A DNA stretch of 64,000 nucleotides from an uncultured Prevotella sp. (GCA_947169685.1 CAMVQS010000004.1:1-64000), one strand, 5' to 3'. Positions 47,539-60,479 are shown, numbered from the stretch's first letter. Notes: generated by a model from the sequence alone, not told the origin. Program-made: numbers and translations.

Positions 47539-48435
47539 TTACCTTAGCTTCAGACGGTCGCCCACACGGATTTCGTAGTCGGGCGTCAGGTCGTTCAGCT
47601 TGTAAAGACGCTCCAGACGGATGCCGTAGTACTGAGCGATGGTGTACATGGACTCGCCTGCCTTCACGACATGCGGACGGTCACGGAACTCCTTGGGAGC
47701 CTTGCGTGCCTTCTTCTCGAGCCAGATAATCTCACCCTCCTGCAGGGTGTCGTGCTTGTCGCGCTCGTTGTACTTGGCCAGCTTGCGCCAGGAGATGTCC
47801 AACTCGTCGCCCAACGAACGGAAAGTCTCACCACGACGGGCAATGACATAGAGGCGGTCGTTGAACATGTAGATGTCACGGTCAATACTGACTGACGTGT
47901 TGACAGAGACACTGTGCTTACCCGTATCATACTCATAGAGCTTGTACAGCTCGATAATCTCAATCAGGTGGTCGGCATAACGGGGATTGGTGGCATAACC
48001 GGCAGCCTTCAAGCCGCGTGCCCAGCCTTTGTAGTCACTCTGCTTCAGTTGGAAGAGACTGGCATAGCGTCGTCCGTTGACCAGGAACAGTGAATGGTCC
48101 TCGTAGCTCTCACGGGCACTACCGTAGGAACGGAAACAGTCGTTGCGGATGTCGTCATCGAAATAGACCGTTGCACCGGTCCAGCCGTTATGACACTTGA
48201 TGCCGAAATGGTTGTTACCCTGGCGGGCAAGGTCACTACGCCCTGCCCCACTCTCGAGCAGTCCCTGCGCCAGCGTGATACTGGCAGGTATGTGGTAGCG
48301 ATTCATCTGTTCGACAGCCACACCGCTCCACTGGTCAATGTACTGCTGGTACTGTGCGTTCCAGCGTGCCTGTGCAAAGACTGACGATGACGTCAGGCAC
48401 AGACAGAATAAAGTATAGAGTGTTTTTTTCATCAT
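47539..48435 (-). CDS. Glucosaminidase domain protein with LysM
   Basis: IPASITLAQGLLESGAGRSDLARQGNNHFGIKCH; C-terminal LysM HVVKAGESMYTIAQYYGIRLERLYKLNDL. Confidence 0.88.
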   Translation of the reverse strand: MMKKTLYTLFCLCLTSSSVFAQARWNAQYQQYIDQWSGVAVEQMNRYHIPASITLAQGLLESGAGRSDLARQGNNHFGIKCHNGWTGATVYFDDDIRNDCFRSYGSARESYEDHSLFLVNGRRYASLFQLKQSDYKGWARGLKAAGYATNPRYADHLIEIIELYKLYEYDTGKHSVSVNTSVSIDRDIYMFNDRLYVIARRGETFRSLGDELDISWRKLAKYNERDKHDTLQEGEIIWLEKKARKAPKEFRDRPHVVKAGESMYTIAQYYGIRLERLYKLNDLTPDYEIRVGDRLKLR

Positions 48436-48441
48436 CCTATA

Positions 48442-49146
48442 TTATTGTTTCGGTCGTCGTAAACGTGCATAGAGCTGATACAGCAATCCACGGGGGATTC
48501 CACGTGCAACAGCAGCGTCGAGCACCTCGCGGGCCTCGTCCGTTCGCTGTAACGACAGCAGCAGCTCGGCACGTGCCGACGGGTATTCGGCATTGAGCGA
48601 GTCCAGCTGTTCGCAGCGTTCCCAGTCGTAGAGCGCCAGTTCGGGCTGTTTCATCTCTTCCTCCAGTCCGGCACGGGCAGCATAGACAATCACGCTGTCG
48701 GCAAACATCTCAGCCATGAGGTTCAGCTCGTCCAGCGCCTCCATACGCCGCCCGACCTTCTGTTGCACGTAGGCGTGACCCAGGCGTGCCTCGAAGTGCA
48801 GGGGAACCACGCGCAGCAGCTCCTCGTAGTCGAACAGCGCCTGGTCGTAGCGTTTCAACTGAGTATTAGCGTAGGCACGATAGAAGTGGGCAGCAGGGTT
48901 CTGTTTGTCCTTTGCAAGCACCGTGGTGTATTCGTCGGCAGCATACTCCCACTGGCCCAACTCAATGTTGACAGCCGCCTTGTTCAGACGAAGCCCGATG
49001 TCGTCGGGCGAGGCAGTAATCTGACGGTTGAGCACAGCCAGGGAGTCACGCCACTGCTGTGCCGTAGTCTGTGCCTGTATGGTATATTGCGATACAATCG
49101 CAACGAACAGGACTATCAGGCCTTTTGAATATAATCCACCACCCAT
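48442..49146 (-). CDS. TPR protein, exported
   Basis: TPR-like helices, signal peptide; overlaps the leuB 3' end. Confidence 0.7.
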   Translation of the reverse strand: MGGGLYSKGLIVLFVAIVSQYTIQAQTTAQQWRDSLAVLNRQITASPDDIGLRLNKAAVNIELGQWEYAADEYTTVLAKDKQNPAAHFYRAYANTQLKRYDQALFDYEELLRVVPLHFEARLGHAYVQQKVGRRMEALDELNLMAEMFADSVIVYAARAGLEEEMKQPELALYDWERCEQLDSLNAEYPSARAELLLSLQRTDEAREVLDAAVARGIPRGLLYQLYARLRRPKQ

Positions 49147-50177
49147 GCTCCAACTTCTTTTGTTCCATATTTTGCGCCGCCTTCCACCTGAATCTCGGGA
49201 GTGCGCACATTGGCATCGAGCGAGGCGTTGACAGCCTCACGAACCAACGCACCTTCCTCGTTGAGTCCAAAGTGCTCCAGCAACATGGCAGCGGACAGGA
49301 TCTGTGCCAGCGGATTGGCGAGGTTCTGACCCTTGGCCTGCGGCCAGGAACCATGAACAGGCTCGAAGAGCGGGGTATGCTCACCCAGTGATGACGACGG
49401 CTGCAGGCCCATGGAGCCGGTAATGCACGATGTCTCATCGGTGAGGATGTCACCAAACGTGTTCTCCGTCACAATGACGTCGAAGAACGTCGGCTCCGTC
49501 AGCACACGCATCGAGGCGTTGTCAATGAACATATAGTCCGTCCGCACCTCAGGATACTGCGGTTCCATCTCCTTGGCAATCTGACGCCACAGACGGCTCG
49601 ATGCCAGCACGTTCGCCTTATCGACTACGGTCAGGTGCTTCTGTCGCGTCATGGCCATCTCGAAAGCCACCTTCAGGATGCGCTCAATCTCAGGGCGTGT
49701 ATAGATATCGGTATCGTAGGCTTTGTCGTTGTCCTGATACTTCTCGCCGAAGTACATGCCACCGGTGAGCTCACGGATTACCACGAAGTCGGCACCCCTC
49801 AGCAGTTCGTCCTTCAGCGGTGACTTGTGCAGCAGGCAGTCGAACGTAGCCACAGGACGCACGTTGGCAAACAGACCGAGCTTCTTACGCATAGCCAGCA
49901 GACCCGTCTCAGGACGAATCTTCGCCGTCGGGTCATTATCGTATTTCAGGTCACCTACAGCAGCAAACAGCACAGCGTCGGCACGCATGCAGATATCATG
50001 TGTAGCCTCAGGATAGGGGTCGCCAACGGCTTCAATGGCGGTTGCTCCGACCAACGCCTTCTCATACGTGAACTCATGTCCAAATTTCTTCGCTATAGCA
50101 TCCATTACTGCTACGCCCTGCTCCATAATCTCCGGTCCTATTCCGTCGCCCGGAAGTACGGCAATTCTTAATTTCAT
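49116..50177 (-). CDS. leuB: 3-isopropylmalate dehydrogenase
   Basis: [42 protein letters not shown]. Confidence 0.95.
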   Translation of the reverse strand: MKLRIAVLPGDGIGPEIMEQGVAVMDAIAKKFGHEFTYEKALVGATAIEAVGDPYPEATHDICMRADAVLFAAVGDLKYDNDPTAKIRPETGLLAMRKKLGLFANVRPVATFDCLLHKSPLKDELLRGADFVVIRELTGGMYFGEKYQDNDKAYDTDIYTRPEIERILKVAFEMAMTRQKHLTVVDKANVLASSRLWRQIAKEMEPQYPEVRTDYMFIDNASMRVLTEPTFFDVIVTENTFGDILTDETSCITGSMGLQPSSSLGEHTPLFEPVHGSWPQAKGQNLANPLAQILSAAMLLEHFGLNEEGALVREAVNASLDANVRTPEIQVEGGAKYGTKEVGAWVVDYIQKA

Positions 50178-50181
50178 AATC

Positions 50182-51759
50182 TTATATGTTTTGATATTGT
50201 TCTTCAAAAATGTTCAGCATCTTGAACGTAGCCTTGATGGCTGCTTCCGTCTGGTCGGCATCCAATCCACGAGTGCGGATGAGTTTGCCGTCGTTGTCCC
50301 AGGTGATGACTGTCTGCACCAACGCATCGGTACGTCCGCCGGGTGGAATCGAGACCTGATAGTTCGACAAGATGGGGAACGTACGGTTCAGATACTTCTT
50401 ATAGATATAACGCAACGACTTCACGAAGGCGTCATACTGACCGTCACCCGTGGCACTGGCCTCATACTGTTTTCCATTAATTTCCACTTTAATGTTTGCT
50501 CCAGGCTTCAGACCGTAAGCTGTTGAGACCACGTAGCTTAACAGCTTCACCTTATCCTTTGGTGCATCGTGTTTCAGCACGTCGCTGACGATGTAGGGCA
50601 GGTCATCCTGCGTCACGATTTCCTTCTTGTCACCCAGCTCCGTGATACGTTCCGTCACGCGACGTGTCTGTTCGGGCGTCAGCTCCAGTCCCAGCTCCTC
50701 CAGGTTCTTGGCAATGTTGGCACGACCGCTGGTCTTTCCCAGCGCATATTCACGTTTGCGGCCGAAGCGCTCAGGAACGAGGTCGTTGTAATAGAGCTTG
50801 TTCTTCGTATCACCGTCAGCATGTACGCCGGCCACCTGCGTAAAGACGTTCTCACCCACGATGGGCTGGTTGGGAGCTACGGCAATGCCACTGTATCCCT
50901 CCACCAGTCGGCTGGCACCGTTCAGCTGGCTCTCGTTGATGTTGGTCTTGGCGTGGAACTGGTCCTTCAGGATGGCCTGCACAGAGGCGATGGGCGCATT
51001 GCCACAGCGCTCCCCCAACCCATTGACGGTGACATGCAGTCCCTTGGCACCGCTAAGCACAGCAGCCAAGGAGTTTGAGACTGCAAGGTCGTAGTCATTA
51101 TGGGCATGGAAGTCAAAGTGCAGCTGCGGGTAGCGCTTCATCATCTTACGGAAATACTCAATGACCTGCAGCGGATTCATGATGCCCAGCGTGTCAGGAA
51201 GCATGAAACGCTGAATGTTGCTTTCCAGCAAGCCGTCCATCAGCTGATAGACGTAGTCGGGCGACTCCTTCATGCCGTTGCTCCAGTCCTCCAGGTAGAG
51301 GTTGACGCTGATGCCCTTCGACGCTGCATAGCGCAGTTCTTCCTGAATATCGGCAATGTGTTCCTCAGGTGTCTTCTGCAGCTGTTGGACACAATGTTTC
51401 AGCGACCCTTTCGCCAGCAGGTTGATGACCTGTCCGCCGCAGTCGGCAACCCAGTCTATGGAGGCATGTCCGTCAACGAATCCCAGCACCTCAACGCTGT
51501 TCAGTCGGTCAATCTGACGGGCATAGCGGCAAATCATCTTCACGGCCTCTTTCTCACCCTCCGACACACGTGCCGAAGCCACTTCTATGCGGTCAACATT
51601 CAGGTCGCGCAACAGCATGCGGGCTATCATCAGTTTCTCGTGTGGCAGGAACGACACACCGTTCGTCTGCTCACCGTCACGCAGCGTGGAGTCCATAATC
51701 TCCACGTAAGGCAGCGTGCTGCGATAGGCTGTTTCGTTTATTTGTTGAGCTGTTCCCAT
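50182..51759 (-). CDS. Alpha-isopropylmalate/citramalate synthase family protein (second LeuA-like)
   Basis: [37 protein letters not shown]-terminal regulatory domain. Confidence 0.87.
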   Translation of the reverse strand: MGTAQQINETAYRSTLPYVEIMDSTLRDGEQTNGVSFLPHEKLMIARMLLRDLNVDRIEVASARVSEGEKEAVKMICRYARQIDRLNSVEVLGFVDGHASIDWVADCGGQVINLLAKGSLKHCVQQLQKTPEEHIADIQEELRYAASKGISVNLYLEDWSNGMKESPDYVYQLMDGLLESNIQRFMLPDTLGIMNPLQVIEYFRKMMKRYPQLHFDFHAHNDYDLAVSNSLAAVLSGAKGLHVTVNGLGERCGNAPIASVQAILKDQFHAKTNINESQLNGASRLVEGYSGIAVAPNQPIVGENVFTQVAGVHADGDTKNKLYYNDLVPERFGRKREYALGKTSGRANIAKNLEELGLELTPEQTRRVTERITELGDKKEIVTQDDLPYIVSDVLKHDAPKDKVKLLSYVVSTAYGLKPGANIKVEINGKQYEASATGDGQYDAFVKSLRYIYKKYLNRTFPILSNYQVSIPPGGRTDALVQTVITWDNDGKLIRTRGLDADQTEAAIKATFKMLNIFEEQYQNI

Positions 51760-52328
51760 TGCTCTGTCTTATTTTTGTTTTGCAAAAGATAGTCTATATC
51801 GTCAAGCCCTTGCATCAGGCAATGCTTCTTGTAGCCGTTGATCTCGAACGGCTCGCTGTGTCCCGTAGCCTTGTTGATCACTGTCTGAAGCGGCAGGTTA
51901 ACCTCCACCTCGGTCTTCGGGTCAGCCTTGATGCAGTCGAATAGTTCCTGTAGGAACGGTTCGCTCACCTGCACAGGCAACACGAAGTTGTTGAGTTCGT
52001 TGTTCTTGTGGATGTCAGCAAAGAACGAGCTGACGACCACACGGAAGCCGTAGCCGGCAATGGCCCATGCAGCATGTTCGCGACTGCTGCCTGAACCGAA
52101 GTTCTTGCCTGCTACGAGGATGCAGCCTGAGTATGTCGGGTCGTTGAGCACAAAGTCCTTGACAGGCTGACCGTTCTTGTCGTAACGCCAGTCGCGGAAA
52201 AGATTATCGCCGAAGCCTTCCTTGTCGGTTGCCTTCAGGAAACGGGCAGGAATAATCTGGTCAGTATCCACATTCTCCAATGGCAGGGGAACGCAGGTCG
52301 ATGTAATGATGTCGAATTTCTGTTTCAT
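51738..52328 (-). CDS. leuD: 3-isopropylmalate dehydratase small subunit
   Basis: [31 protein letters not shown]. Confidence 0.95.
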   Translation of the reverse strand: MKQKFDIITSTCVPLPLENVDTDQIIPARFLKATDKEGFGDNLFRDWRYDKNGQPVKDFVLNDPTYSGCILVAGKNFGSGSSREHAAWAIAGYGFRVVVSSFFADIHKNNELNNFVLPVQVSEPFLQELFDCIKADPKTEVEVNLPLQTVINKATGHSEPFEINGYKKHCLMQGLDDIDYLLQNKNKTEQWEQLNK

Positions 52329-53689
52329 AATAGTTCTCTCGGATCAGTTATTACTCCTGTTACAGCTGCTGCTGCAGCGACGAGCGGCGAGCAGAGAATG
52401 GTGCGCGCCCCAGGTCCCTGACGGCCTTCGAAGTTGCGGTTACTCGTTGACAGACAATACTTGCCGGCAGGCACCTTGTCGTCGTTCATCGCCAGACAGG
52501 CAGAGCAGCCGGGCTGACGAATCTCGAAACCGGCAGCCTCCAGCACCTTGTCGAGCCCCTCCTCACGAATCTGGCGGTCAACAGCCCAACTGCCGGGCAC
52601 CAGCCAAGCCACCACGTCGGCAGCTTTCTGACGGCCTTTCACTATAGAGGCAAAGGCACGGAAGTCCTCAATACGTCCGTTGGTGCAGGCACCGAGGAAG
52701 ACGTAGTCAATCTTCTTGCCCAGCAGCTTCTCGCCCGGCTTGAAGCCCATGTAAGAAAGGGCACGAGACTCCGGTTCCGGTATCGCCTCCGTAATGCCGA
52801 TGCCCATGCCGGGGTTGGTGCCGTAGGTGATGCGCGGCTCAATGTCCTTGGCATCAAACGTCAGTTCCTTGTCGAACACGGCATCGGGGCCGCTCTTCAG
52901 CGTCTTCCAGTAAGCCACGGCCTTGTCCCACGCCTCGCCTTTGGGCGCATACTCCCTACCCTTTATATAGTCAAAGGTTACCTCGTCAGGAGCAATGAAT
53001 CCGCCACGTGCACCCATCTCTATCGAGAGGTTGCAGAGCGTCAGACGTCCCTCCATCGAGAGGTTGCGCACCACGTCACCGCTGTATTCCACGAAGTAGC
53101 CCGTAGCACCACTCGTGGTGAGCTGTGCCATCAGGTAGAGCGCCACATCCTTGGCGGTAACGCCTTTCTGCAGCGTACCGTTGATGCTGATACGCATGGA
53201 CTTGGGCTTTTGCTGCAGGATGCATTGCGAAGCCATCACCATCTCCACCTCCGAGGTGCCGATGCCGAAAGCCACCGCACCCATAGCGCCGTGCGTCGAG
53301 GTGTGCGAGTCACCGCAGACAATGGTCATGCCCGGCAGCGACAGTCCCTTTTCGGGCCCTACCACGTGGATGATACCATTATCGCGGCTGAACATGCCAT
53401 AGTGTGTCAGCCCGAACTCCTCGGCATTCTTGGCCAGCGTATCCACCTGCTTCTTCGAAACGGGGTCTTCTATCGGCTTGTCCTGGTCGTGCGTGGGCGT
53501 GTTATGGTCAGGCATACAGACAATCTGTTGCGGACGGAAACAGCGGATGCCACGCTGACGCAGACCCTCGAACGCCTGTGGCGAGGTGACCTCGTGACAG
53601 TACAGGCGGTCTATGTATAGCTGCGTGGGACCGTCGTCAATCTTCTGTACAACGTGCTTGTCCCATATCTTGTCGAATAATGTATTCAT
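52325..53689 (-). CDS. leuC: 3-isopropylmalate dehydratase large subunit
   Basis: [46 protein letters not shown]. Confidence 0.96.
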   Translation of the reverse strand: MNTLFDKIWDKHVVQKIDDGPTQLYIDRLYCHEVTSPQAFEGLRQRGIRCFRPQQIVCMPDHNTPTHDQDKPIEDPVSKKQVDTLAKNAEEFGLTHYGMFSRDNGIIHVVGPEKGLSLPGMTIVCGDSHTSTHGAMGAVAFGIGTSEVEMVMASQCILQQKPKSMRISINGTLQKGVTAKDVALYLMAQLTTSGATGYFVEYSGDVVRNLSMEGRLTLCNLSIEMGARGGFIAPDEVTFDYIKGREYAPKGEAWDKAVAYWKTLKSGPDAVFDKELTFDAKDIEPRITYGTNPGMGIGITEAIPEPESRALSYMGFKPGEKLLGKKIDYVFLGACTNGRIEDFRAFASIVKGRQKAADVVAWLVPGSWAVDRQIREEGLDKVLEAAGFEIRQPGCSACLAMNDDKVPAGKYCLSTSNRNFEGRQGPGARTILCSPLVAAAAAVTGVITDPRELL

Positions 53690-55179
53690 TTCTTAAACTT
53701 ATTAATACAGTCAATATATGCCTCTACCGAAGCCGTCACGATGTCCGTATCAGCACCGAAACCGTAGTAGTTGCTACCGTCGTACTCCACCTGCATGTGT
53801 ACCTTACCCACGTCGTCAGAGCCCTTCGAGATGGCCTGAATGGTAAACTCCTTCAGCGTCATCTGCTTCTGGATAATCTTCTTCAGCGCCTTGATGGCAG
53901 CATCCACAGGACCATTGCCCGAGGCTGCAGCCTCAAACTTCTGATTGGAGATGTCGAGACCTATTGAGGCAACGCTCTTCACGCCCTTACCCGTCGTAAC
54001 CTGCAGGAAGTCGAGCTTCACGGCATGGGCATCAGCCGTGTCGGCACCTGCCAGCATCAGGATGTCCGTGTCGCTCACCTCACGTTGGTCGGCCAGCTTC
54101 AAGAACTTCTCGTAGATCTTGTCAAGCCTCTCTTCCGACAGCTCCACACCATTGGCGTGCAGACGGTGCTTCAAGGCAGCACGTCCAGAACGGGCGGTCA
54201 GTACGATGCTGTTGTCGTCGATACCCACCTCCTTCGGGTCAATGATTTCGTAGGTATGCACGTTCTTCAACACACCGTCCTGATGGATGCCGCTGGAGTG
54301 TGCAAAGGCGTTGCGTCCCACAATTGCCTTGTTGGGCTGCACCGGCATGTTCATCAGACTCGACACCATGCGGCTCGTCGGGTATATCTTCGTGGTGTTG
54401 ATGTTCGTGTCAATCTCCAGCGCCTTGTGACACTTCAGTATCATGGCAATCTCCTCAAGCGATGTGTTACCCGCACGCTCGCCGATGCCGTTGATGGTCA
54501 CCTCCACCTGGCGGGCACCTGCCAGCACACCGTTCAGCGTGTTTGCCGTCGCCATGCCGAGGTCGTTATGGCAGTGGGTTGAGATGATGGCCCTGTCAAT
54601 GTTTTCCACATGTTCCTTCAGGTACTTGATTTTCTCGAAATATTCCTGTGGCAGACAGTAGCCCGTGGTATCGGGGATATTCACTACCGTAGCGCCAGCC
54701 TTGATGACAGCCTCCACCACGCGGGCCAGATACTCGTTGTCCGTACGGCCTGCATCCTCACAGTAGAACTCCACGTCATCCACAAAACGCTTGGCATACT
54801 TCGTGGCGGCAATGGCACGCTCGATGATTTCCTCGCGCGTACTGTTGAATTTATATTTGATATGCTCGTCGCTCGTGCCGATACCCGTATGGATACGCTT
54901 GTGCTTGGCATACTTCAGTGCCTCGGCAGCCACATCGATGTCATGCTCCACCGCACGGGTCAACGCACAAACCACCGGCCACGTCACGGCCTTCGAAATC
55001 TCAATCACCGAGTTGAAGTCACCCGGACTCGAAACGGGAAATCCTGCTTCAATCACATCGACGCCCAGCTGCTCCAGCGCCTTGGCCACCTGAATCTTCT
55101 CAACGGTGTTCAACTGGCACCCGGGTACCTGCTCACCGTCGCGAAGCGTCGTGTCGAAAATAAACAATCTGTCACTCAT
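53686..55179 (-). CDS. leuA: 2-isopropylmalate synthase
   Basis: [45 protein letters not shown]. Confidence 0.95.
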   Translation of the reverse strand: MSDRLFIFDTTLRDGEQVPGCQLNTVEKIQVAKALEQLGVDVIEAGFPVSSPGDFNSVIEISKAVTWPVVCALTRAVEHDIDVAAEALKYAKHKRIHTGIGTSDEHIKYKFNSTREEIIERAIAATKYAKRFVDDVEFYCEDAGRTDNEYLARVVEAVIKAGATVVNIPDTTGYCLPQEYFEKIKYLKEHVENIDRAIISTHCHNDLGMATANTLNGVLAGARQVEVTINGIGERAGNTSLEEIAMILKCHKALEIDTNINTTKIYPTSRMVSSLMNMPVQPNKAIVGRNAFAHSSGIHQDGVLKNVHTYEIIDPKEVGIDDNSIVLTARSGRAALKHRLHANGVELSEERLDKIYEKFLKLADQREVSDTDILMLAGADTADAHAVKLDFLQVTTGKGVKSVASIGLDISNQKFEAAASGNGPVDAAIKALKKIIQKQMTLKEFTIQAISKGSDDVGKVHMQVEYDGSNYYGFGADTDIVTASVEAYIDCINKFKK

Positions 55180-55198
55180 AATTACATTATTAATTATA

Positions 55199-55234
55199 CG
55201 AAAAAACCTTTCACACTTGGAAGTGAGAAAGGTT
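55199..55234 (-). terminator. Attenuator-type terminator before leuA
   Basis: Minus strand AACCTTTCTCAC-TTCCAA-GTGTGAAAGGTT TTTTC. Confidence 0.75.
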
Positions 55235-55286
55235 CGTCTATTTTTTTTATTCTTTATTCAGTTACTTATCTACTGACATCACCTCA

Positions 55287-55352
55287 TCACTTCCGGCCAC
55301 TTTTACGCAGTCGAATAATAATAATGCTGTTCAGTAGGTTCAGATTTTTCAT
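55287..55352 (-). CDS. leu operon leader peptide MKNLNLLNSIIIIRLRKSGRK
   Basis: 21-codon ORF with LNLL and four consecutive Ile codons followed by an intrinsic terminator and leuA; not in the supplied ORF track. Confidence 0.7.
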   Translation of the reverse strand: MKNLNLLNSIIIIRLRKSGRK

Positions 55353-55444
55353 CTCTTTTTTCTTATTTCGGCTGCAAAATTACATATTTCCCGCAAAACA
55401 AACAAATAATTCGTTACTTTTTTTGCTTTATTTGTGATAAAATG

Positions 55445-57082
55445 TCATTTCTTGAGGCGTTGTTCCAGATATGTTACACACTGGTCGGCACAACGTTCTC
55501 CGTCGATACCTGCTGAGACGATGCCTCCAGCATAGCCGGCTCCCTCGCCACAGGGGAAGAGGCCTTCCACGCGGACATGCATCAGCGTTTCAGGGTTGCG
55601 GACAATGCGTACAGGCGAGGAGGTGCGCGTCTCGGCTGCTATCATGACGGCATCGTTGGTGAGGAAACCATGAGCCTGACGGCCGAAGGTCTTGAAGCCT
55701 TCCTGCAGGCGTGATGCCACAGGCTTGGGCAGCCAGAAGTGCAGGGGTGACGAGAGCAGCCCGGGGGCGTAGCTGCTGCGTGGCAGGTCATAGCTCAGGC
55801 GACCGTTGACGAAGTCCGCCATACGCTGTGCAGGTGCCGTCTGCCGACGGTTGCCCTGCTGCCAGCAGTCACGTTCTATCTGCTCCTGGAAGGCAAGCAT
55901 TTTTAATGAAGAGTGAAGAGTGAAGAATGAAGAATTTGCTACCGCCGTTGTGTCTATATCCTCTGGCCTGATTTCGACCACCATGCCCGAGTTGCTCCAC
56001 TGGCCGGCACGGTTCGAGGGTGACATGCCGTTGACCACAATCTGCTCGTCGTCGGTAGCGGCTGGAATGACAAAGCCACCCGGACACATGCAGAAGGAAT
56101 AGACGCCACGGCCACCCACCTGCGTCACAAACGAATATTCTGCTGCTGGGAGATACTTACCACGTCCCTGACGGGAGTGATACTGGATCTGGTCAATCAA
56201 GGCGGAAGGGTGTTCGAGCCGCACGCCAATGGCAATGCCCTTGGCTTCCAGTTCGATCTTGGCTTCAGCGAGATAGCGATAGACGTCGCGCGCGGAATGG
56301 CCGGTAGCCAGAATGACGGGACCGAGGAATTCTTTAGAGGAGAGAGGAGAGAGGAGAGAGGAGAGAGAAGTGTCTTGCCGAACCTCTGCTTCAACGCCTA
56401 CAACCTTATTACCCTCCAAAATGAGACGTGTCATCTTGGTTTGGAAATGTACCTCGCCGCCACAACGCAGGATGGTATTGCGCATATTCTCGATGACACG
56501 AGGCAGACGGTCGGTACCTATATGCGGATGGGCATCGGCCAGGATTGCTGTTGATGCGCCATGCTGACAGAAGACGTTGAGAATTTTATCGACCGAGCCA
56601 CGCTTCTTGGAGCGTGTATAGAGCTTGCCGTCAGAATAGGCGCCAGCCCCACCCTCGCCGAAACAGTAGTTACTCTCAGGATCGACACGCTGCTCCTGAC
56701 GGATACGGGCCAAGTCCTTCTTGCGTTCGTGGACGTTCTTGCCACGTTCCAGCACGACGGGACGGTAGCCCAACTCAATGAGGCGAAGCGCTGCAAACAG
56801 CCCGCCTGGACCTGCTCCAACGACGACGACCTGCGGACAGCTACTCACGTCATGATACTCCGTATGCACATATTCGTCATCGGTGGGTTGTTCGTTGATG
56901 TAGGCTCGTACCTTGAGGTTGACAAAGATGGTACGCTGACGGGCATCAATGCTCCTCTTTAATATACGCACGCACGTAAGGGTACGTTCGTCGAATCCTT
57001 TTTCTTCTGCCAAATGGCTGCGAAGACGCTGTTCGTTGGCAGCAATATGTGGCTGCACCCTGAGTTGATATTCCTGTATCAT
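55445..57082 (-). CDS. FAD/NAD(P)-dependent oxidoreductase
   Basis: VVVVGAGPGGLFAALRLIELGYRPVVLERG; PCGEGAGYAGGIVSAGIDG; start refined to 57082. Confidence 0.85.
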   Translation of the reverse strand: MIQEYQLRVQPHIAANEQRLRSHLAEEKGFDERTLTCVRILKRSIDARQRTIFVNLKVRAYINEQPTDDEYVHTEYHDVSSCPQVVVVGAGPGGLFAALRLIELGYRPVVLERGKNVHERKKDLARIRQEQRVDPESNYCFGEGGAGAYSDGKLYTRSKKRGSVDKILNVFCQHGASTAILADAHPHIGTDRLPRVIENMRNTILRCGGEVHFQTKMTRLILEGNKVVGVEAEVRQDTSLSSLLSPLSSKEFLGPVILATGHSARDVYRYLAEAKIELEAKGIAIGVRLEHPSALIDQIQYHSRQGRGKYLPAAEYSFVTQVGGRGVYSFCMCPGGFVIPAATDDEQIVVNGMSPSNRAGQWSNSGMVVEIRPEDIDTTAVANSSFFTLHSSLKMLAFQEQIERDCWQQGNRRQTAPAQRMADFVNGRLSYDLPRSSYAPGLLSSPLHFWLPKPVASRLQEGFKTFGRQAHGFLTNDAVMIAAETRTSSPVRIVRNPETLMHVRVEGLFPCGEGAGYAGGIVSAGIDGERCADQCVTYLEQRLKK

Positions 57083-57213
57083 GTTGCAAAGGTACAATTA
57101 AAATACAATATTGGCACACTATTTGCTGTTTTTTAACACGAACGGTAATGCCGTTTGGATTTTTATTTGTAATTTTGCAAACTGTAAATATATAGAAAGG
57201 AAGACATAGAGAC

Positions 57214-59754
57214 ATGACAAGCCAATTCTCACCCAAAGTATCTGAGATACTTGCCTACTCACGCGAAGAAGCTGCACGTCTGGCCAGCCATTCTGTGGGG
57301 CCGGAGCACCTGTTGCTGGGACTATTGCGTATGAAGGAGGGTCCTGTTATCGACTTGTTCAAGCGATTGGAAATCAACACCCAGTCGGTAAAGACGGAAC
57401 TGGAAAACAGGGTACGCGAGGACGAACTCAACACACCGATCAACACCAGCGAACTGGTGCTGAACGAGAAGGCAAGTAATATTCTGAAGCTGGCCGTGCT
57501 CGAGGCACGCATACAGCACACACAACGCATCGAGGAACAGCACCTGCTGCTCGCCATCCTGCATGACCAGGTGGATAACGGTGCCAAGAACGTATTGGAA
57601 TTCAACAACATGAACTACGAAGACGTGTTTAGTCTGCTGCAAGTAAAGCAGAACGAAGTGAAGGACGGCATCAACCTGCCTGACGAAGACTACGAGGAAG
57701 AAGAGACCAACAATACCTCCGGCAGCGAACAGTCAACAGCCAACACCCAGACCTCGACAAAGACCAAGACCAAGTCGAAGACTCCCGTACTGGATAACTT
57801 CTCGACCGACCTTACTTTGGCTGCCCGCGAAGGTAAACTGGACCCTGTGGTTGGGCGTGAACGCGAGATGATGCGCGTTATCGAGATTCTGGGTCGTCGC
57901 AAGAAGAACAACCCCATCTTGATAGGTGAGCCCGGCGTGGGCAAGAGTGCCATTGTGGAAGGACTGGCACAGCTGATTGCCAACCGCCATACGTCGCCTG
58001 TACTGTTTGGCAAGCGCATCGTAGCGCTCGACATGACGGCTGTGGTGGCGGGAACCAAGTACCGTGGACAGTTTGAGGAGCGTATCCGTGCCCTCATTAA
58101 GGAACTGGAGCAGAACGCTGACATCATTGTGTTTATTGACGAGATTCACACCATCATCGGGGCAGGCTCGGCAGCTGGCTCCATGGATGCTGCCAACATT
58201 CTGAAACCTGCATTGGCACGAGGAACAATACAATGCATCGGTGCTACGTCACTCGACGAATATCGAAACTCCATTGAGAAGGACGGGGCCTTGGAACGCC
58301 GTTTCCAGAAGGTGCTGGTAGAACCTACTACAGCGGAAGAGACCATGCAGATACTGCACAACATCAAAGACCGCTACGAGCATCACCATCATGTCAACTA
58401 CACGGATGACGCATTGTCAGCATGTGTCAAACTGACACAGCGTTACATTAGTGACCGTGCCTTCCCTGACAAGGCGATTGACGCTATGGACGAAGTAGGC
58501 TCACGCGTACATCTGTCTCATGCTCATGTGCCGCCGGAAATTACGGAAAAGGAAAAGGAAATAGCCGACGCCAAAGAGCAGAAGCAGACAGCCGTTCACG
58601 AACAGAACTACGAACAGGCTGCCAACTACCGTGACCTGCAGACAAGACTGGAGAAGGAACTGGCAGAACTCAACAAGAAGTGGAGCGAGGGTGACCCCAA
58701 CGAACGCCAGACCGTAACAGAGAAAGAAGTGGCTGACGTAGTATCAGTAATGACTGGCGTACCAGTACAACGCATGGCAGAGCAGGAAGGTGTGCGACTG
58801 AAAGGAATGGCTCAGGAGCTGAAACAGGCTGTCATTGCCCAAGACCCTGCTATCGAAAAGATGGTACGTGCCATCCAGCGTAACCGAGTGGGACTGAAAG
58901 ACCCCAACCACCCCATCGGTGCCTTTATGTTCCTGGGACCGACAGGTGTAGGTAAGACCTATCTGGCCAAGAAACTGGCAGAGTTTATGTTTGGTAGCAG
59001 CGACGCACTCATCCGCGTTGACATGAGCGAATATACGGAATCGTTCAACGTGTCGAGGCTCATTGGTGCCCCTCCGGGATACGTGGGATACGAGGAAGGT
59101 GGCCAGTTGACAGAACGCGTGCGCCGTCACCCCTATTCCATCGTACTGCTTGACGAGATAGAGAAGGCACATGGCAACGTGTTTAACCTGTTGCTGCAAG
59201 TGCTTGACGAGGGACGACTAACAGACGGCAACGGACGTTTTGTGGATTTCCGCAATACCGTCATCATCATGACCTCGAACGCTGGTACCCGCCAACTCAA
59301 GGACTTCGGACGCGGTGTAGGCTTTAACTCGCCCAGCCTCGGACTGGCTATGAACGAGCAGGACAAGGAGCATGCCCGCAGTATTGTGCAGAAAGCTCTT
59401 AGCAAGCAGTTCTCTCCTGAGTTCCTCAACCGTCTGGATGAAATCATTACCTTCGACCAATTGGATATGGAAGCTATCAAGCAGATTATCGACATCGAGC
59501 TTCACTCGCTTTGGAAACGAATCGACCAGTTGGGATATCAAGTGGAGCTAAGCAATGAGGCCAAGGAATTTGTGGCTACGAAGGGATATGATGTCCAATA
59601 CGGTGCCCGTCCGCTGAAACGTGCTATCCAGTCATACATTGAAGACGGTGTAGCAGAGATGATTGTCAATAGCGAACTGTCGTTAGGCGACACCATCCGT
59701 ATTGACAAGCACCCTGAAAAAGAGGAACTGACATTTACAAAAATCACCTCATGA
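57214..59754 (+). CDS. ATP-dependent Clp protease ATP-binding subunit (ClpC-like)
   Basis: Clp_N repeats, [31 protein letters not shown], two AAA+ modules. Confidence 0.95.
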   Translation: MTSQFSPKVSEILAYSREEAARLASHSVGPEHLLLGLLRMKEGPVIDLFKRLEINTQSVKTELENRVREDELNTPINTSELVLNEKASNILKLAVLEARIQHTQRIEEQHLLLAILHDQVDNGAKNVLEFNNMNYEDVFSLLQVKQNEVKDGINLPDEDYEEEETNNTSGSEQSTANTQTSTKTKTKSKTPVLDNFSTDLTLAAREGKLDPVVGREREMMRVIEILGRRKKNNPILIGEPGVGKSAIVEGLAQLIANRHTSPVLFGKRIVALDMTAVVAGTKYRGQFEERIRALIKELEQNADIIVFIDEIHTIIGAGSAAGSMDAANILKPALARGTIQCIGATSLDEYRNSIEKDGALERRFQKVLVEPTTAEETMQILHNIKDRYEHHHHVNYTDDALSACVKLTQRYISDRAFPDKAIDAMDEVGSRVHLSHAHVPPEITEKEKEIADAKEQKQTAVHEQNYEQAANYRDLQTRLEKELAELNKKWSEGDPNERQTVTEKEVADVVSVMTGVPVQRMAEQEGVRLKGMAQELKQAVIAQDPAIEKMVRAIQRNRVGLKDPNHPIGAFMFLGPTGVGKTYLAKKLAEFMFGSSDALIRVDMSEYTESFNVSRLIGAPPGYVGYEEGGQLTERVRRHPYSIVLLDEIEKAHGNVFNLLLQVLDEGRLTDGNGRFVDFRNTVIIMTSNAGTRQLKDFGRGVGFNSPSLGLAMNEQDKEHARSIVQKALSKQFSPEFLNRLDEIITFDQLDMEAIKQIIDIELHSLWKRIDQLGYQVELSNEAKEFVATKGYDVQYGARPLKRAIQSYIEDGVAEMIVNSELSLGDTIRIDKHPEKEELTFTKITS

Positions 59755-60479
59755 AACGGACAAATATAATCCTCGCTGGCTTGTGGTGTGCAGTTTTGTC
59801 GGCTGTGGCACAACAAGCCAGTGATGTTACTATGCAAGCGCTCAGAGAGTGGCAGGCAGGGACAACGGTAACACTGGAAGCGGTGGATGCCTACGGAGTG
59901 GACAGATGCTTTGCAGCGGAGGAAATTCCTGACAAGGTATGGCAACGCATGCAGGGAAAAACCTATACAGAAAACCCTCACATCAAACGTAATGACCTGC
60001 GATACATCCGCGTGTTGCATTGGGATTATGATAACCTTCCTCATATTGGAGAGATGATTTGTAACAAAAAGATTGCCAACGACTTAATAGAAATCTTTAA
60101 AGAATTGTATGAAGCCCACTACCCTATCCAGCGCATGGTGCTGCCCGACGAGTACGACGCTGACGACGAACGGCAAATGAGAGCCAATAACTCGTCGTGT
60201 TTCTGCTACCGCACCATTGCAGGAAGCAAGACGCTCTCGAAGCATGCGACGGGTATGGCAGTTGACTTGAACACGCTATATAACCCCTACGTCAGACGGC
60301 GCAAAGACGGCACGCTTTTCGTGCAGCCCGCCAATGCCACGCAGTACTGTAACCGTCAGGCAACGTTCCGCTACAAAATCACGAAGAACGACCTGGCATA
60401 TAAACTGTTCACGAAACACGGATTCCGCTGGGGCGGCTCGTGGCCTAAATACAAGGATTACCAGCACTTTGACCGCTGA
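59751..60479 (+). CDS. M15-family peptidase-like exported protein
   Basis: SKHATGMAVDLNTLYNPY ... GFRWGGSWPKYKDYQHFDR zinc-binding signature. Confidence 0.85.
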   Translation: MKRTNIILAGLWCAVLSAVAQQASDVTMQALREWQAGTTVTLEAVDAYGVDRCFAAEEIPDKVWQRMQGKTYTENPHIKRNDLRYIRVLHWDYDNLPHIGEMICNKKIANDLIEIFKELYEAHYPIQRMVLPDEYDADDERQMRANNSSCFCYRTIAGSKTLSKHATGMAVDLNTLYNPYVRRRKDGTLFVQPANATQYCNRQATFRYKITKNDLAYKLFTKHGFRWGGSWPKYKDYQHFDR

